Positions 43,584 through 52,443 of a stretch of 64,000 nt of DNA are shown here, piece by piece. Numbering within the stretch: position 1 is the stretch's first letter; each line of letters begins with the position of its first letter. The notes under the pieces are model-generated. The model searched no databases. It worked only from the letters and a program-made list of their open reading frames with translations, and was not told the origin of the DNA. The stretch spans positions 186,001 through 250,000 of the forward strand of contig JBCDLH010000005.1 of NCBI GenBank assembly GCA_038745585.1. Reading direction: 5' to 3'. Origin of the DNA: HLUCCA09 sp038745585. Its GTDB lineage: Bacteria; Pseudomonadota; Alphaproteobacteria; Rhodobacterales; Rhodobacteraceae. The position numbers and the translations under genes were made by a program.

Positions 43584-44783
43584 ATGATGCATGCATCACG
43601 CCCCTCCACCGCCGCCCCCGCCTGGGATCAGCGACCGACGGCAGACCTCGCCGGCGAAGCAGCCGCGCTGCGCGACGCACAGTGGGGCCGAACGATCACG
43701 TATTCGCGCAAGGTTTTCGTTCCGCTGACGAATATGTGCCGCGACACCTGCGGCTATTGCACCTTCGTCAAGCATCCGTCCTCGCCCGAGGCCGAGATCC
43801 TAACGCCTGAGCAGGTCCTACGGCTTGCCGAGCGCGGCGCAGCGAAGGGCTGTAAGGAACTCCTGTTCAGCCTCGGCGAAAAGCCCGAACAGCGCTACGC
43901 CGAAGCGCGCGCTGGGCTCGCGCGGCTCGGTTACACCAAAATGACCGATTATCTGGCCGATATGTGCGCGCTCGTTCTGCGCGAGACGACGCTGGTGCCC
44001 CATGTGAATGCCGGCACGCTGAGCGATGGCGAGATCCTGCAGCTCAAGCCCGTGGCCGCCTCCATGGGCATGATGCTCGAAACGATCAGTCGCAGGCTGA
44101 TGCGCAAGGGCCAGCCGCACCATGCCTGCCCCGACAAAACGCCGATCCAGCGCCTGCGGACGTTGGAGCGCGCGGGCGTCCACAAAGTGCCGTTCACGAC
44201 CGGCTTGCTCATCGGGATTGGCGAGACGTGGCGGGAGCGCCTCGAAGCGCTCCACGCCATCAACGACGCGCATCGCCGCCATGGACATATCCAAGAGGTC
44301 ATCATCCAAAACTTTCAGCGCAAGCCCGACATCGCAATGGCCGAGCACCCCGAGCCCGCGCTCGACGACATGCTTCGAACCTTGGCCGCTGCACGCCTCA
44401 TCCTCGACCCCGAGATCAGCTTGCAGGCCCCGCCCAACCTCTCTGAGCGGCATCTCGACTATCTTGGCGCGGGGATCAACGATTGGGGTGGGATCTCGCC
44501 CGTCACCATTGATTTCATCAATCCGCAGCACGAGTGGCCAGAGATCCGCGCCCTGGCCTCGTCCTGCGCTGAGGCGGGCTTTCGCTTGCAAGAGCGGCTC
44601 ACGGTCTACCCCAAATTCCTCGAAGAGAGAGCAACCTACATCTCGGCCGGCCTGCATGCGCGCCTGGCTGAAATGTCTCGCGCCGATGGTCTCGCGCGCG
44701 ACCAACGCCTGGAGGCAGAGCGATGCAACTCCCCCCAAAGAGCTTCGAACGCCGCCGCGATGTCGACCTCCAGGCCTGCCTAG
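43584..44783 (+). CDS. cofG: FO synthase subunit 1 (CofG), radical SAM
   Basis: 399 aa from the ATG pair at 43584/43587. With CofH it makes FO (7,8-didemethyl-8-hydroxy-5-deazariboflavin) from tyrosine and a ribityl-uracil precursor. The radical-SAM cluster motif is C-X3-C-X2-C (Cys52, Cys56, Cys59 in MCRDTCGYCTF), and ELLFSLGEKPEQRY and EVIIQNFQRKP are CofG-specific. The frame stays open to 43374, but the domain starts after 43584. The C-terminus overlaps cofH by 61 bp. First gene of a seven-gene F420 operon. Confidence 0.94.
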   Translation: MMHASRPSTAAPAWDQRPTADLAGEAAALRDAQWGRTITYSRKVFVPLTNMCRDTCGYCTFVKHPSSPEAEILTPEQVLRLAERGAAKGCKELLFSLGEKPEQRYAEARAGLARLGYTKMTDYLADMCALVLRETTLVPHVNAGTLSDGEILQLKPVAASMGMMLETISRRLMRKGQPHHACPDKTPIQRLRTLERAGVHKVPFTTGLLIGIGETWRERLEALHAINDAHRRHGHIQEVIIQNFQRKPDIAMAEHPEPALDDMLRTLAAARLILDPEISLQAPPNLSERHLDYLGAGINDWGGISPVTIDFINPQHEWPEIRALASSCAEAGFRLQERLTVYPKFLEERATYISAGLHARLAEMSRADGLARDQRLEAERCNSPQRASNAAAMSTSRPA

Positions 44784-45994
44784 AGGCGGCGCGCCCGCCC
44801 GTTTGGCGCGCGCTCAACGGCGTCTTGGTGGGCCGCGAGCTGAGTGAGGCGCAGGCGGTGCTGCTTTTCGGCGCGCGCGGCGCCGATAAGCGCGCAGTCT
44901 TTGCGACCGCCGATGCCCTGCGCCAGCGCGTGAACGGCGACGACGTGAGCTTTGTCGTCAACCGAAATATCAACTTCACCAATGTCTGCTACATGGGCTG
45001 CCGCTTCTGCGGCTTTGCCAAACGCAAGGAGGAGCGCGGCGCCGAATGGCTGGCGGTGGAGCAGATCGTCGCCCGCGCCGAAGAGGCTTGGGCGCGCGGC
45101 GCAACCGAGGTTTGCATCCAAGGCGGGCTCCATCCCGATCTGCCCGGCACCTATTATCGCGACATTCTCGTCGCGCTCAAAACGGCGCTGCCCAACCTCC
45201 ACATCCATGCGTTCTCGCCCTTTGAGATCTGGTATGGCGCGGCCAAGCGGCGGATGTCGCACGCCGATTACCTCGCCGATCTAAAGGAGTGCGGGCTTGG
45301 CTCCATGCCTGGAACGGCGGCCGAGATCCTCGACCGCGAGGTGCGGCAGATCCTGACGCGCAACAAGCTGAGCGCCGAGGCATGGGTCGAGATCATCAAA
45401 ACTGCGCACCGCAGCGGCATCCCGACGTCGGCGACGATCATGTATGGCCATGTGGATCGGCCGGCGCATTGGGCGGCGCACCTGTGCCTCCTGCGCGACA
45501 TCCAAAAGGAGACGGGCGGCTTTACCGAACTCGTACCGCTGAGCTTCGTGCATACCGACAGCCCGCTTTACACCGATAATCCGTCCGACGTCCGCCCGGG
45601 GCCGACCGCAGGCGAAGTCGACCTGATGCACGCGGTCGCGCGGATCCTGCTCAACGGCCGCATCGACAATATCCAAGTGAGCTGGACCAAACTCGGCGCC
45701 GAGCGCGCGCGGCAGATGCTCGCCCGCGGGGTCAACGATCTCGGTGGGACGCTGATGAACGAGAGCATTTCGCGGGCGGCAGGCGCGCGGCACGGCCAAG
45801 AGATTACAGCCAAAGAGCTCGTCGATCTCATCCGGTCGGCGGGGCGCGTGCCGGTCCGGCGTAACACAGTCTACGGGCAGATGGAGCGCTATGAGCACCA
45901 CGACCCTGTCCCCCTCCCTCCCCTTGTGGCACGGGCCGGGGCTGCCCCGCTCGACTTTCTGACGATGTTTCCCGAATGCGAAAGCGTCGAATGA
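44723..45994 (+). CDS. cofH: FO synthase subunit 2 (CofH), radical SAM
   Basis: 423 aa. Catalyses the tyrosine-dependent half reaction of FO synthesis. Radical-SAM motif C-X3-C-X2-C at Cys89, Cys93, Cys96 (NVCYMGCRFCGFAK), plus the family blocks CIQGGLHPDLPGTYYRDIL, SPFEIWYGA and PGTAAEILDREVR. In actinobacteria CofG and CofH are often one fused FbiC; here they are separate but overlapping genes. The stop overlaps the cofD start by 4 bp (ATGA). Confidence 0.95.
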   Translation: MQLPPKSFERRRDVDLQACLEAARPPVWRALNGVLVGRELSEAQAVLLFGARGADKRAVFATADALRQRVNGDDVSFVVNRNINFTNVCYMGCRFCGFAKRKEERGAEWLAVEQIVARAEEAWARGATEVCIQGGLHPDLPGTYYRDILVALKTALPNLHIHAFSPFEIWYGAAKRRMSHADYLADLKECGLGSMPGTAAEILDREVRQILTRNKLSAEAWVEIIKTAHRSGIPTSATIMYGHVDRPAHWAAHLCLLRDIQKETGGFTELVPLSFVHTDSPLYTDNPSDVRPGPTAGEVDLMHAVARILLNGRIDNIQVSWTKLGAERARQMLARGVNDLGGTLMNESISRAAGARHGQEITAKELVDLIRSAGRVPVRRNTVYGQMERYEHHDPVPLPPLVARAGAAPLDFLTMFPECESVE

Positions 45995-46965
45995 ACACGC
46001 CGGTCAAAGTCACCCTACTTGCTGGCGGTGTCGGCGGCGCGCGCATGGCCGAAGGCTTTCAGAGCCTGGCGGATGTGGCGCTGACCGTCATCGGCAATGT
46101 CGCAGACGATGAGGCGTTTCACGGTCTCTGGGTCTCGCCCGATATCGACACGATGACCTATACGCTTGCCGGCGTCATCGACCGCGCCCAGGGATGGGGC
46201 GTGGCCGATGAGGGCGACCGCGCGCTCTCGACCCTCAACAGGCTCGGCGCCGACACCTGGATGTTTCTCGGAGACCGGGATTTCGGGCTCCATATCTATC
46301 GCACCAAGCGCCTGCGCCGGGGCGACCGGCCCTCCGAGATCGCCCGCGACGTCGCCGCCCGGTTCGGCGTGCGCGCCGAGATCGTCTTGCCGACCGACGA
46401 CCGGGTACAGACCAGGCTCGAAACGGCGGCGGGGTGGTTGTCGTTCCAGGAATATTTCGTGCGCGAGCGCTGTGGGCCCCGGGTCAGCGCGCTGTCCTAT
46501 GAGGGGATCGCAGCGGCGGCGCCCACCCCAGAGGCGCTGACCGCGATCGCCGAGGCGGACCTGTTGGTCATCGCCCCGTCCAACCCGCTCCTCAGCATCG
46601 CGCCCATTTTGGGCATCCCCGGGATCGGGCCTGCGCTTCAAGCCGCCCGTGCCCCTATTCTAGGTGTCTCGCCCCTCATCGGTGGGAAGGCCGTGAAGGG
46701 GCCCGCCGACCGGCTGATGACATCGCTGGGTCACCGGCCCGATGCCCTCGGCGTGGCCGAGATTTATCGCGACCTTCTCGACATGTTCTTCATCGACACC
46801 GCTGATGCGGCGCTTCAGGACGGTATCGCCGATCTTGGGATCACGCCCCTCGTCGCCGACATTCTGATCCCCGACGCGCCTGCAAAAGCACGGCTTGCCC
46901 GCGAAATCCTCGACGCAGCTGTCGCCGAGCCTGCCCTCGAGACCGGGGCCGGTCCGACCCGATGA
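45991..46965 (+). CDS. cofD: 2-phospho-L-lactate transferase (CofD/FbiA)
   Basis: 324 aa. Transfers the phospho-lactyl-type (or phosphoenolpyruvyl/phosphoglyceryl) moiety from its guanosine-activated form onto FO. The N-terminal nucleotide-binding motif LLAGGVGGARMAEGF, the block WVSPDIDTMTYTLAGVID and APSNPLLSIAPILGIPGI are characteristic. ATG at 45991 overlaps the cofH stop; the earlier in-frame ATG at 45976 is within cofH. The stop overlaps cofC by 4 bp. Confidence 0.95.
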   Translation: MNTPVKVTLLAGGVGGARMAEGFQSLADVALTVIGNVADDEAFHGLWVSPDIDTMTYTLAGVIDRAQGWGVADEGDRALSTLNRLGADTWMFLGDRDFGLHIYRTKRLRRGDRPSEIARDVAARFGVRAEIVLPTDDRVQTRLETAAGWLSFQEYFVRERCGPRVSALSYEGIAAAAPTPEALTAIAEADLLVIAPSNPLLSIAPILGIPGIGPALQAARAPILGVSPLIGGKAVKGPADRLMTSLGHRPDALGVAEIYRDLLDMFFIDTADAALQDGIADLGITPLVADILIPDAPAKARLAREILDAAVAEPALETGAGPTR

Positions 46966-47603
46966 GACGCCACCTTTCGCCCACGCTGATTGTCGTCGCC
47001 ATGAAGGACCCGGGGGCAGCCAAAACACGGCTCTGCGCCCGCCTCGGGCCCGCCGAGCGGCGGCGACTGGCTCTCACCCTCTTCGACCGGACGCTTTGCG
47101 TGCTGGGCGCGGTGCGACGCAGGCTCGATGTGGAGATCGCCGTCGTGACCCCAAGCCCCGACATAGCGGGCCGCGCGATGCGCGCCGGCGCCCACGTCAT
47201 CGGCGAAGACCAAGCCGCCGGGCTCAACGCTGCGGCGGCCCGGGCCGCGCGGTGGGCCGAAGCGGCGGGCCATACGCGGCTTTGCCTCCTCCCGGCGGAT
47301 ATCGCAGCGCCCGATCCTCGCGACATCGCCCAGCTGATCGCAACCGCAGAGGAGACGGCAGCGCCCGTCATTTGCCCGGCCCATGATGGCGGCACGAACG
47401 CCCTCGTTCTGCCTTTGCCCGCCGGTCTGGCATTCCGCTATGGTCCTGGATCGGCGGCACGGCATGCGGCGGTGGCGCGCGCGGCCGGCTTCGATCCGAT
47501 CTTGTTGCCGCTCCAGAGCTTGCGCGAGGATGTCGACACGCCCGACACCTATGCCCGCGCGTTGGAGCACCGTCCCGACTTGCGGCGGGCCGTCGCCGGA
47601 TGA
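46962..47603 (+). CDS. cofC: CofC-type guanylyltransferase (F420 side-chain activation)
   Basis: 213 aa. Activates 2-phospholactate, phosphoenolpyruvate or 3-phosphoglycerate with GTP for CofD. The opening AMKDPGAAKTRLCARLGPAE and the DGGTNALVLP block are typical nucleotidyltransferase features of CofC. Proteobacterial CofC enzymes can prefer 3-phosphoglycerate, giving 3PG-F420 (known from Paraburkholderia); I cannot decide the donor here. Overlaps cofD and cofE by 4 bp each. Confidence 0.92.
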   Translation: MRRHLSPTLIVVAMKDPGAAKTRLCARLGPAERRRLALTLFDRTLCVLGAVRRRLDVEIAVVTPSPDIAGRAMRAGAHVIGEDQAAGLNAAAARAARWAEAAGHTRLCLLPADIAAPDPRDIAQLIATAEETAAPVICPAHDGGTNALVLPLPAGLAFRYGPGSAARHAAVARAAGFDPILLPLQSLREDVDTPDTYARALEHRPDLRRAVAG

Positions 47604-48376
47604 CCCGCTCCGGCGTTCAACTCGACGCCCTTCCCGGCGTGCCAGACATTCATCCCGGCGACGATCTCGCCCAGGCGCTCACGCAGAGCCTTCGAGCCCA
47701 TGGCGGCCTTGCGAACGGGGATATCCTCTGCATCGCGCACAAGATCGTCTCCAAGGCCGAGGGTTGCGTCCACACCCTTGCCGAGATCACCCCATCCCCG
47801 CGCGCCCAAGAACTCGCACGAGAGCTCAACAAAAACCCTCACAAAGTCGAGGTCATCCTCTCGCAATCGGCCCGCATCGTCCGCGCATTCAAACGCCCCG
47901 AGCAGAACGAAGGTACACTGATCTGCGAGCACCGGTTGGGCTACATTTCGGCCAATGCAGCGGTCGATGAATCGAACGCCGACTTGCCTGGAACGGTGAT
48001 CACCCTGCCGGCTGACCCCGATGTCAGCGCGCGCGCACTCGGCCGGGCGCTTGAGGCGGCATTCGGGGTAGAAATCGGGATCGTCATCACCGACACGTTC
48101 GGCCGGCCCTGGCGCCTGGGCCAGGTCAATGTCGCCATCGGGCTTTACCGTGTGCCCGCTAAGACCTCGGAGATCGGCCGCACAGATGCATGGGGGCGAC
48201 CGCTATCGGTCACCGAGCCCGCGCTCGCCGACGAATTGGCCGCGGCCTCCGGCCTCGTCGTTCGCAAGGCGGCCAAGACCCCGGTCGTGCGGGTGCGCGG
48301 CCTCGCGTGGGGCGCTGACACAGACAGCTCGGCGCAGGATCTGCTGCGCAGCCAGAAGGAGGACATGTTCAGGTGA
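47600..48376 (+). CDS. cofE: coenzyme F420:L-glutamate ligase (CofE)
   Basis: 258 aa. Adds gamma-linked glutamates to F420-0 using GTP. The family blocks IAHKIVSKAEG, ALGRALEAAFGVEIGIVITD, TFGRPWRLGQVNVAIG and QEDMF-like end are present. The length matches the stand-alone archaeal-type CofE; the FMN-reductase domain of actinobacterial FbiB is absent, so saturation of a dehydro-F420 intermediate, if needed, must be done by another enzyme. Confidence 0.94.
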   Translation: MTRSGVQLDALPGVPDIHPGDDLAQALTQSLRAHGGLANGDILCIAHKIVSKAEGCVHTLAEITPSPRAQELARELNKNPHKVEVILSQSARIVRAFKRPEQNEGTLICEHRLGYISANAAVDESNADLPGTVITLPADPDVSARALGRALEAAFGVEIGIVITDTFGRPWRLGQVNVAIGLYRVPAKTSEIGRTDAWGRPLSVTEPALADELAAASGLVVRKAAKTPVVRVRGLAWGADTDSSAQDLLRSQKEDMFR

Positions 48377-49041
48377 CAATCGCAATCATCGGGGGGACGG
48401 GCCCCCAGGGACAGGGCCTTGCTCTCCGCTTTGCCCGCGCCGGCGTTGCAGTTGCCTTGGGCTCACGCGATGCCGCGCGTGCCGCCGAGATCGCGGCCGA
48501 GTTGCGCGGCAAGCTGCCCGCGGGCGCATCCGAGATCTCCGGCCATGCGAATGCCGAGGCGGCCGCCGCGGCAGAGGAGATTGTCGTTCTCGCCGTGCCG
48601 TGGTCGGGCCACAACGCGACGCTCGAGGCGATCCGCGACGCGCTCGACGGCAAGATCCTCATGGATATCGTGGTGCCGCTGGCCGAGGGCGACCCAAAGA
48701 AGGTGGACATGCCGCCCGAGGGCTCGGCGACCGAAGCCGCGCAATCGCTCCTCGGCCCCGACATCCCCGTGGTTGGTGCCCTGCACAACGTAAGTGCCAC
48801 GACGCTGAACGCGCTCGACTGGGACATCAATTGCGACGTCCTCGTCTGCGGCAACAAGCTCGACGCCCGCAAGAAGGCGATGGCGCTTGTGGAGCGGCTC
48901 GGCGTCACCGCCTACAATGCTGGCGACGCCCAAGCCGCGCGCTGCATCGAGGCCATCACCCCGATCCTCATTCGCATCAACATCTCGAAAGCCGTGCCAT
49001 TCAGCCATGCGGGGATCCGCATCTGGGCACCCGAGCACTGA
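48373..49041 (+). CDS. npdG: F420:NADP oxidoreductase (Fno/NpdG-like)
   Basis: 222 aa with a GTG start overlapping the cofE stop. The Rossmann motif GGTGPQGQGLALRFARAG and the following SRD (residues about 32-34) indicate NADP binding; AVPWSGHNATLEAI and VPVVGALHNVSA-like blocks match F420-dependent NADP oxidoreductases. It passes hydride between NADPH and F420, supplying reduced cofactor to F420-dependent enzymes such as the next gene product. Confidence 0.92.
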   Translation: MTIAIIGGTGPQGQGLALRFARAGVAVALGSRDAARAAEIAAELRGKLPAGASEISGHANAEAAAAAEEIVVLAVPWSGHNATLEAIRDALDGKILMDIVVPLAEGDPKKVDMPPEGSATEAAQSLLGPDIPVVGALHNVSATTLNALDWDINCDVLVCGNKLDARKKAMALVERLGVTAYNAGDAQAARCIEAITPILIRINISKAVPFSHAGIRIWAPEH

Positions 49042-49065
49042 CCCCTCCGAAGAAAGGCCAACACC

Positions 49066-50067
49066 ATGGAATTCGGCATCACGTTCAAAGGCTTTATGGA
49101 GCATAACCGGGCGCGCAAACTGGTGCGCCAAGCCGAAGAGGCCGGGTTTACCTATTGCTGGTTCTACGACAGCCACATCCTCTGGCGCGAAAGCTATCCG
49201 GCGATGGCAATGTGCATGGAACACACCGAAAAAATGCGCTTCGGACCCTGCGTGACCAACCCCAATACACGGGAATGGTCGGCGGCGGCCTCGCTCTTTG
49301 GCTCGCTTGCGCTGCAATCGAACGGGCGGTTCGACATCGGCGTTGGCCGCGGCGACAGCGCGGTGCGCGTGATGGGGCGCAAGCCTGCGATGCTCAAGAA
49401 GATGGACGAGTTCATCGATGTCGTGAAAGGGCTCGTCCGCGGCGAGGAGCGTCAATACGGCGATGTCCCGAACCCAATCCAGTTTCCCTGGACGGTCGGG
49501 TATGAGCTTCCGGTGTGGGTCGCCGCCTATGGGCCGAAGGCGCTCGATTCCGCGGGGCGCATGGGCGACGGGTTGATCCTGCAAATCGCCGAGCCCGCGA
49601 TCTGCAAGTGGCTCTCTGATCAAGCGATCGCCGCAGGCAAGGCGGCCGGGCGCGATATGTCGGGCTACCGCGTCATGTCGGCCGCGCCGGCCTTTTTCGG
49701 CAGCCGGGACGAAGGCCGCGAGGCCACGCGCTGGTTCCCCGCCATGGTCGGCAATCACGTCGCCGACATTGTCGAGAAATACGGCACCGACCGCGACGAT
49801 ATTCCATCCTCGCTGACTGCCTATGTCAAAGACCGCAAAGGCTATGATTATTCCAAGCACGGCCAGAGCGACAACCCGTATCTCGACTTCATCACCGACG
49901 ACATAATCGACGGCTTCAGCGTCCTCGGCACCCCGGACGAACACATCGCCAAGCTAAAAGAGCTTGAGGCAGCGAACATCACACAGTTCAACATCTACCT
50001 CGACAACGGCGACGAAGAGAACATCATCGCCACCTACGGCAATGAAATCATTCCCAAATTCAGCTAG
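49066..50067 (+). CDS. LLM-class F420-dependent oxidoreductase
   Basis: 333 aa luciferase-like TIM-barrel protein. The N-terminus MEFGITFKGFMEH, CVTNPNTREWSAAASLFGSL and DIGVGRGDSAVRVMG blocks are typical of F420-using members of the family; position at the end of the F420 operon makes F420 over FMN very likely. GAAGAAAGGCC precedes the ATG 25 bp after npdG. It is the only obvious user of F420 in this operon, so its substrate probably explains why the organism makes the cofactor. Reaction unknown. Confidence 0.9.
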   Translation: MEFGITFKGFMEHNRARKLVRQAEEAGFTYCWFYDSHILWRESYPAMAMCMEHTEKMRFGPCVTNPNTREWSAAASLFGSLALQSNGRFDIGVGRGDSAVRVMGRKPAMLKKMDEFIDVVKGLVRGEERQYGDVPNPIQFPWTVGYELPVWVAAYGPKALDSAGRMGDGLILQIAEPAICKWLSDQAIAAGKAAGRDMSGYRVMSAAPAFFGSRDEGREATRWFPAMVGNHVADIVEKYGTDRDDIPSSLTAYVKDRKGYDYSKHGQSDNPYLDFITDDIIDGFSVLGTPDEHIAKLKELEAANITQFNIYLDNGDEENIIATYGNEIIPKFS

Positions 50068-50582
50068 GGCGAGAGCCCGGGGCTAAAACCAGGATGCGGT
50101 TTCGCGTGCCGCACTCCGACCGGGCACCGGGCATTGGCAAAGCGCGGACCACAAGGCCCGAGCCGCAGGAGAGACGAACTCGGTCCGTCATCGTTTGAGA
50201 GACCGCGCGCCGCCGACACGCGTCACGGTCAGTTGCCCAACAAGGCGCTCGCAACGCGGATAGGAGGCGCGGGGGTAAACGAAGCTCGGTGCTCCGAGGA
50301 TCGCTGCGCTGGGACCGGTTGCCGAGCCCTGTCGTTGGACGCCCGTCCACCGCCGGGGTCGCAGCGGCGCCGGCCCGCGCCCAAAACGGCCAGTCGTCGC
50401 TCCGACAAGCCGGACGGGTTGCTTTCCCAGCGTCCGCCCCCCAACCGACCCTCAGGCTGCACACGACGTGGAGCCCCCCACCGCGCTCAAGGCCCCGCCG
50501 CGCTCAAGCCGCAGCGTGCCCAAAGGCCCAGGGCTGCCCTCACGGCCGCGACGGTCGCGACCGGGGAGCGCGCTCAACTTGC
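50068..50582. other. 515-bp intergenic stretch without a supported gene
   Basis: Between the F420 operon and the SURF1 gene, which converge on it. Weak Arg/Pro-rich open frames on both strands lack ribosome-binding sites and family resemblance. No U-tailed hairpin was seen. Confidence 0.5.
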
Positions 50583-51335
50583 CTAGGCGCGCGTCGCGCC
50601 AGCGTCGGCGTCGTGGGTCGAGCCTGTGCGTGACAGGTCACGCAGGACGGCGCCCATGCCAAAGAGAAAGAGCCCGGCCATCCCGTACCATGTGAGTGCG
50701 TAGGAGAGGTGCGAGTTCCGAAAGGCGACCTGTGTCAGCCCTCCGCGCGGCCAGGCCTTTGCCGCTCCGCTATGGTCGGCGTCGACAAAGAACGGGGCGA
50801 CCTTGCTGAGCTCCGCCGCCGCCGACAGAGCCGCCACATCGCGGGTGACCCAGCGCGCCGCGCCCGGGTCGTTCTTTTCCAAAAGCGTGCCGTCAGGCTC
50901 TGTAATCCGCAAGAGGCCCGTCACGTCTGCTTCGGCCAAAGGCGCAGTCATCGCAACGGCCGACAGGCCTTGCGGCACGAAGCCTCGATTGATCCAGACC
51001 GACCGGTCGCCGGTGTCGAGCGGCACCAAAACCCAATAGCCGGGCCCAAGCTCGGTGACCGCCTTCACGCGCTGGGTGTGCTCATGGCGAAACGTACCCC
51101 GCAGCGCGACCCGCAGATAGGCATGCGCCTCGGCTGACACGGCCCCGGAGGGCGGCGGCACCGGCACACCGTAGGCGCGCGTCTCGACCGCTTCGATCAG
51201 GTCGCGCTTCCAATCCAGCCGCCGCATCTGCCAGTTTCCGAGCCCGATCAACGTCACAAAGAGCGCGGCTGCCAGTGCGAGCAACGTCAAGTTGACCCAG
51301 AGCGATCGACCCCGCTTTGGCGGCGCGCCGATCAC
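50583..51335 (-). CDS. SURF1 family oxidase-assembly protein
   Basis: 250 aa. Two membrane segments flank a periplasmic domain, as expected: an N-terminal helix (TLLALAAALFVTLIGLGNWQ) with the SURF1 start motif LGNWQMRRLDWK and a C-terminal helix in HLSYALTWYGMAGLFLFGMG. It helps insert haem into haem-copper oxidases. The GTG at 51335 overlaps the cyoD stop (GTGA); the frame is open further to 51599 without family resemblance. Last gene of the cyo operon. Confidence 0.91.
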   Translation of the reverse strand: MIGAPPKRGRSLWVNLTLLALAAALFVTLIGLGNWQMRRLDWKRDLIEAVETRAYGVPVPPPSGAVSAEAHAYLRVALRGTFRHEHTQRVKAVTELGPGYWVLVPLDTGDRSVWINRGFVPQGLSAVAMTAPLAEADVTGLLRITEPDGTLLEKNDPGAARWVTRDVAALSAAAELSKVAPFFVDADHSGAAKAWPRGGLTQVAFRNSHLSYALTWYGMAGLFLFGMGAVLRDLSRTGSTHDADAGATRA

Positions 51336-51748
51336 GGCAGGTTCCGCACCCGTTCGATCTGCTCGTGATCGGGCATCATGTTTTCCTCGAGGTGAAACAT
51401 CACCCAGATCGACCCGGCAAGGCAGATGACGAGAAGGATCGCGGTAAATGCGAGTGACATCGCCTGCCAGCCTTGCTCGGCCGAAATCGTGACATGCAAG
51501 AAGTAATGCACATGGACGAGGATCTGGATCGCCCCGAGCCCAAAAATGACGGCGAGCGCGAGGGCGAGGCCAATCTCGACCTCCGCGAGAACGACCCAAA
51601 ACGGCACCACCGTCAGCACCACTGAGAGCGCGAACCCGATGACATAGGCGCGGTAGCTGCCTTGGCTGTCCGGGCCGTGGTGACCCCCGTGATGGTCCCC
51701 GCGATGGTCCCCGCGATGGTCCTCGTGGCTGCTCTCATGCGCGCTCAT
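51332..51748 (-). CDS. cyoD: cytochrome bo ubiquinol oxidase subunit IV (CyoD)
   Basis: 138 aa with three membrane helices (YVIGFALSVVLTVVPFWVVL, ALALAVIFGLGAIQILVHVH, LAFTAILLVICLAGSIWVMF), the CyoD pattern. The N-terminal 25 residues are a His/Asp/Gly-rich tract (HRGDHRGDHHGGHHG) coded by 12-bp repeats, longer than usual in CyoD and possibly metal binding. ATGA overlap with cyoC. Confidence 0.92.
   Translation of the reverse strand: MSAHESSHEDHRGDHRGDHHGGHHGPDSQGSYRAYVIGFALSVVLTVVPFWVVLAEVEIGLALALAVIFGLGAIQILVHVHYFLHVTISAEQGWQAMSLAFTAILLVICLAGSIWVMFHLEENMMPDHEQIERVRNLP
51691..51726 (-). repeat. 12-bp repeats coding the His-rich CyoD N-terminus
   Basis: GATGGTCCCCGC occurs twice on the plus strand, followed by a variant unit; on the coding strand it gives repeated H-R-G-D. 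Confidence 0.75.
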
Positions 51749-52443
51749 AGGAGGACCCCGGCGAGATAGACAAAGGAGAAAACCCCGATCCAGATCAGGT
51801 CGAGGAAGTGCCAAAAGAGGCTGAGGCAGAGCACGCGGCGCGTATTGGCCGGCGTGATCCCATGCATCTGGAGCTGTACGAGGAGGACCGCAAGCCAGAG
51901 CGCTCCCACCGTGACATGCAGCGCATGCGTCCCGACAAGCACATAGAACGACGACAGAAACGCGCTGGCCATCGGCGTCGCCCCGAGATGCCAAAGATGC
52001 ATAAATTCCTGCAAGGTCAGGCCAACAAAGGCGAGGCCGAAGACGCCAGTTATCGCGAGCCATTGCAGCATCGCGGTCTTCTGGCCGCGCTGCATGGCAA
52101 TGACGGCAAAGCCATAGGTGATCGAAGACAAGAGCAGCGCGAACGTTGAGATCAAGATCATCTCGATCTCAAAGAGATCGGCCGGCGCGGGCCCCGCGGC
52201 ATAGTTCTGACCCAGCACGGCATGGACTGCAAATAGGACGCCGAAGATCAGGCAATCGCTCATCAGATAGATCCAGAACCCGAGCATCGTGCCCGTGTCG
52301 TGATGCTCTTCTTCGATCACGTCGAACTGATAGCTGCCCGTGCGGATCTGCGGCGCGGCGTTCTGCAGCGGGGCGGCTGGCCCCGTCGCACCCGCGGCGG
52401 CGAAATCGGTGGAGGCTGTGGCGTCGCTCGGGGCCGTCATCAT
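51745..52443 (-). CDS. cyoC: cytochrome bo ubiquinol oxidase subunit III (CyoC)
   Basis: 232 aa with five membrane helices and the subunit III motifs GFWIYLMSDCLIFG, LTLQEFMHLWH and GTHALHVTVGALWL. Overlaps cyoB by 4 bp and cyoD by 4 bp. Subunit of the quinol oxidase in the inner membrane. Confidence 0.95.
   Translation of the reverse strand: MMTAPSDATASTDFAAAGATGPAAPLQNAAPQIRTGSYQFDVIEEEHHDTGTMLGFWIYLMSDCLIFGVLFAVHAVLGQNYAAGPAPADLFEIEMILISTFALLLSSITYGFAVIAMQRGQKTAMLQWLAITGVFGLAFVGLTLQEFMHLWHLGATPMASAFLSSFYVLVGTHALHVTVGALWLAVLLVQLQMHGITPANTRRVLCLSLFWHFLDLIWIGVFSFVYLAGVLL

Noticed and set aside
48463..49944. 493-codon frame opposite npdG and the LLM enzyme
   Set aside because: Spans two well-supported genes on the plus strand; no motifs.
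50060..50464. 134-codon leftward frame after the F420 operon
   Set aside because: Trp/Arg/Gly-rich, no ribosome-binding site, no family.
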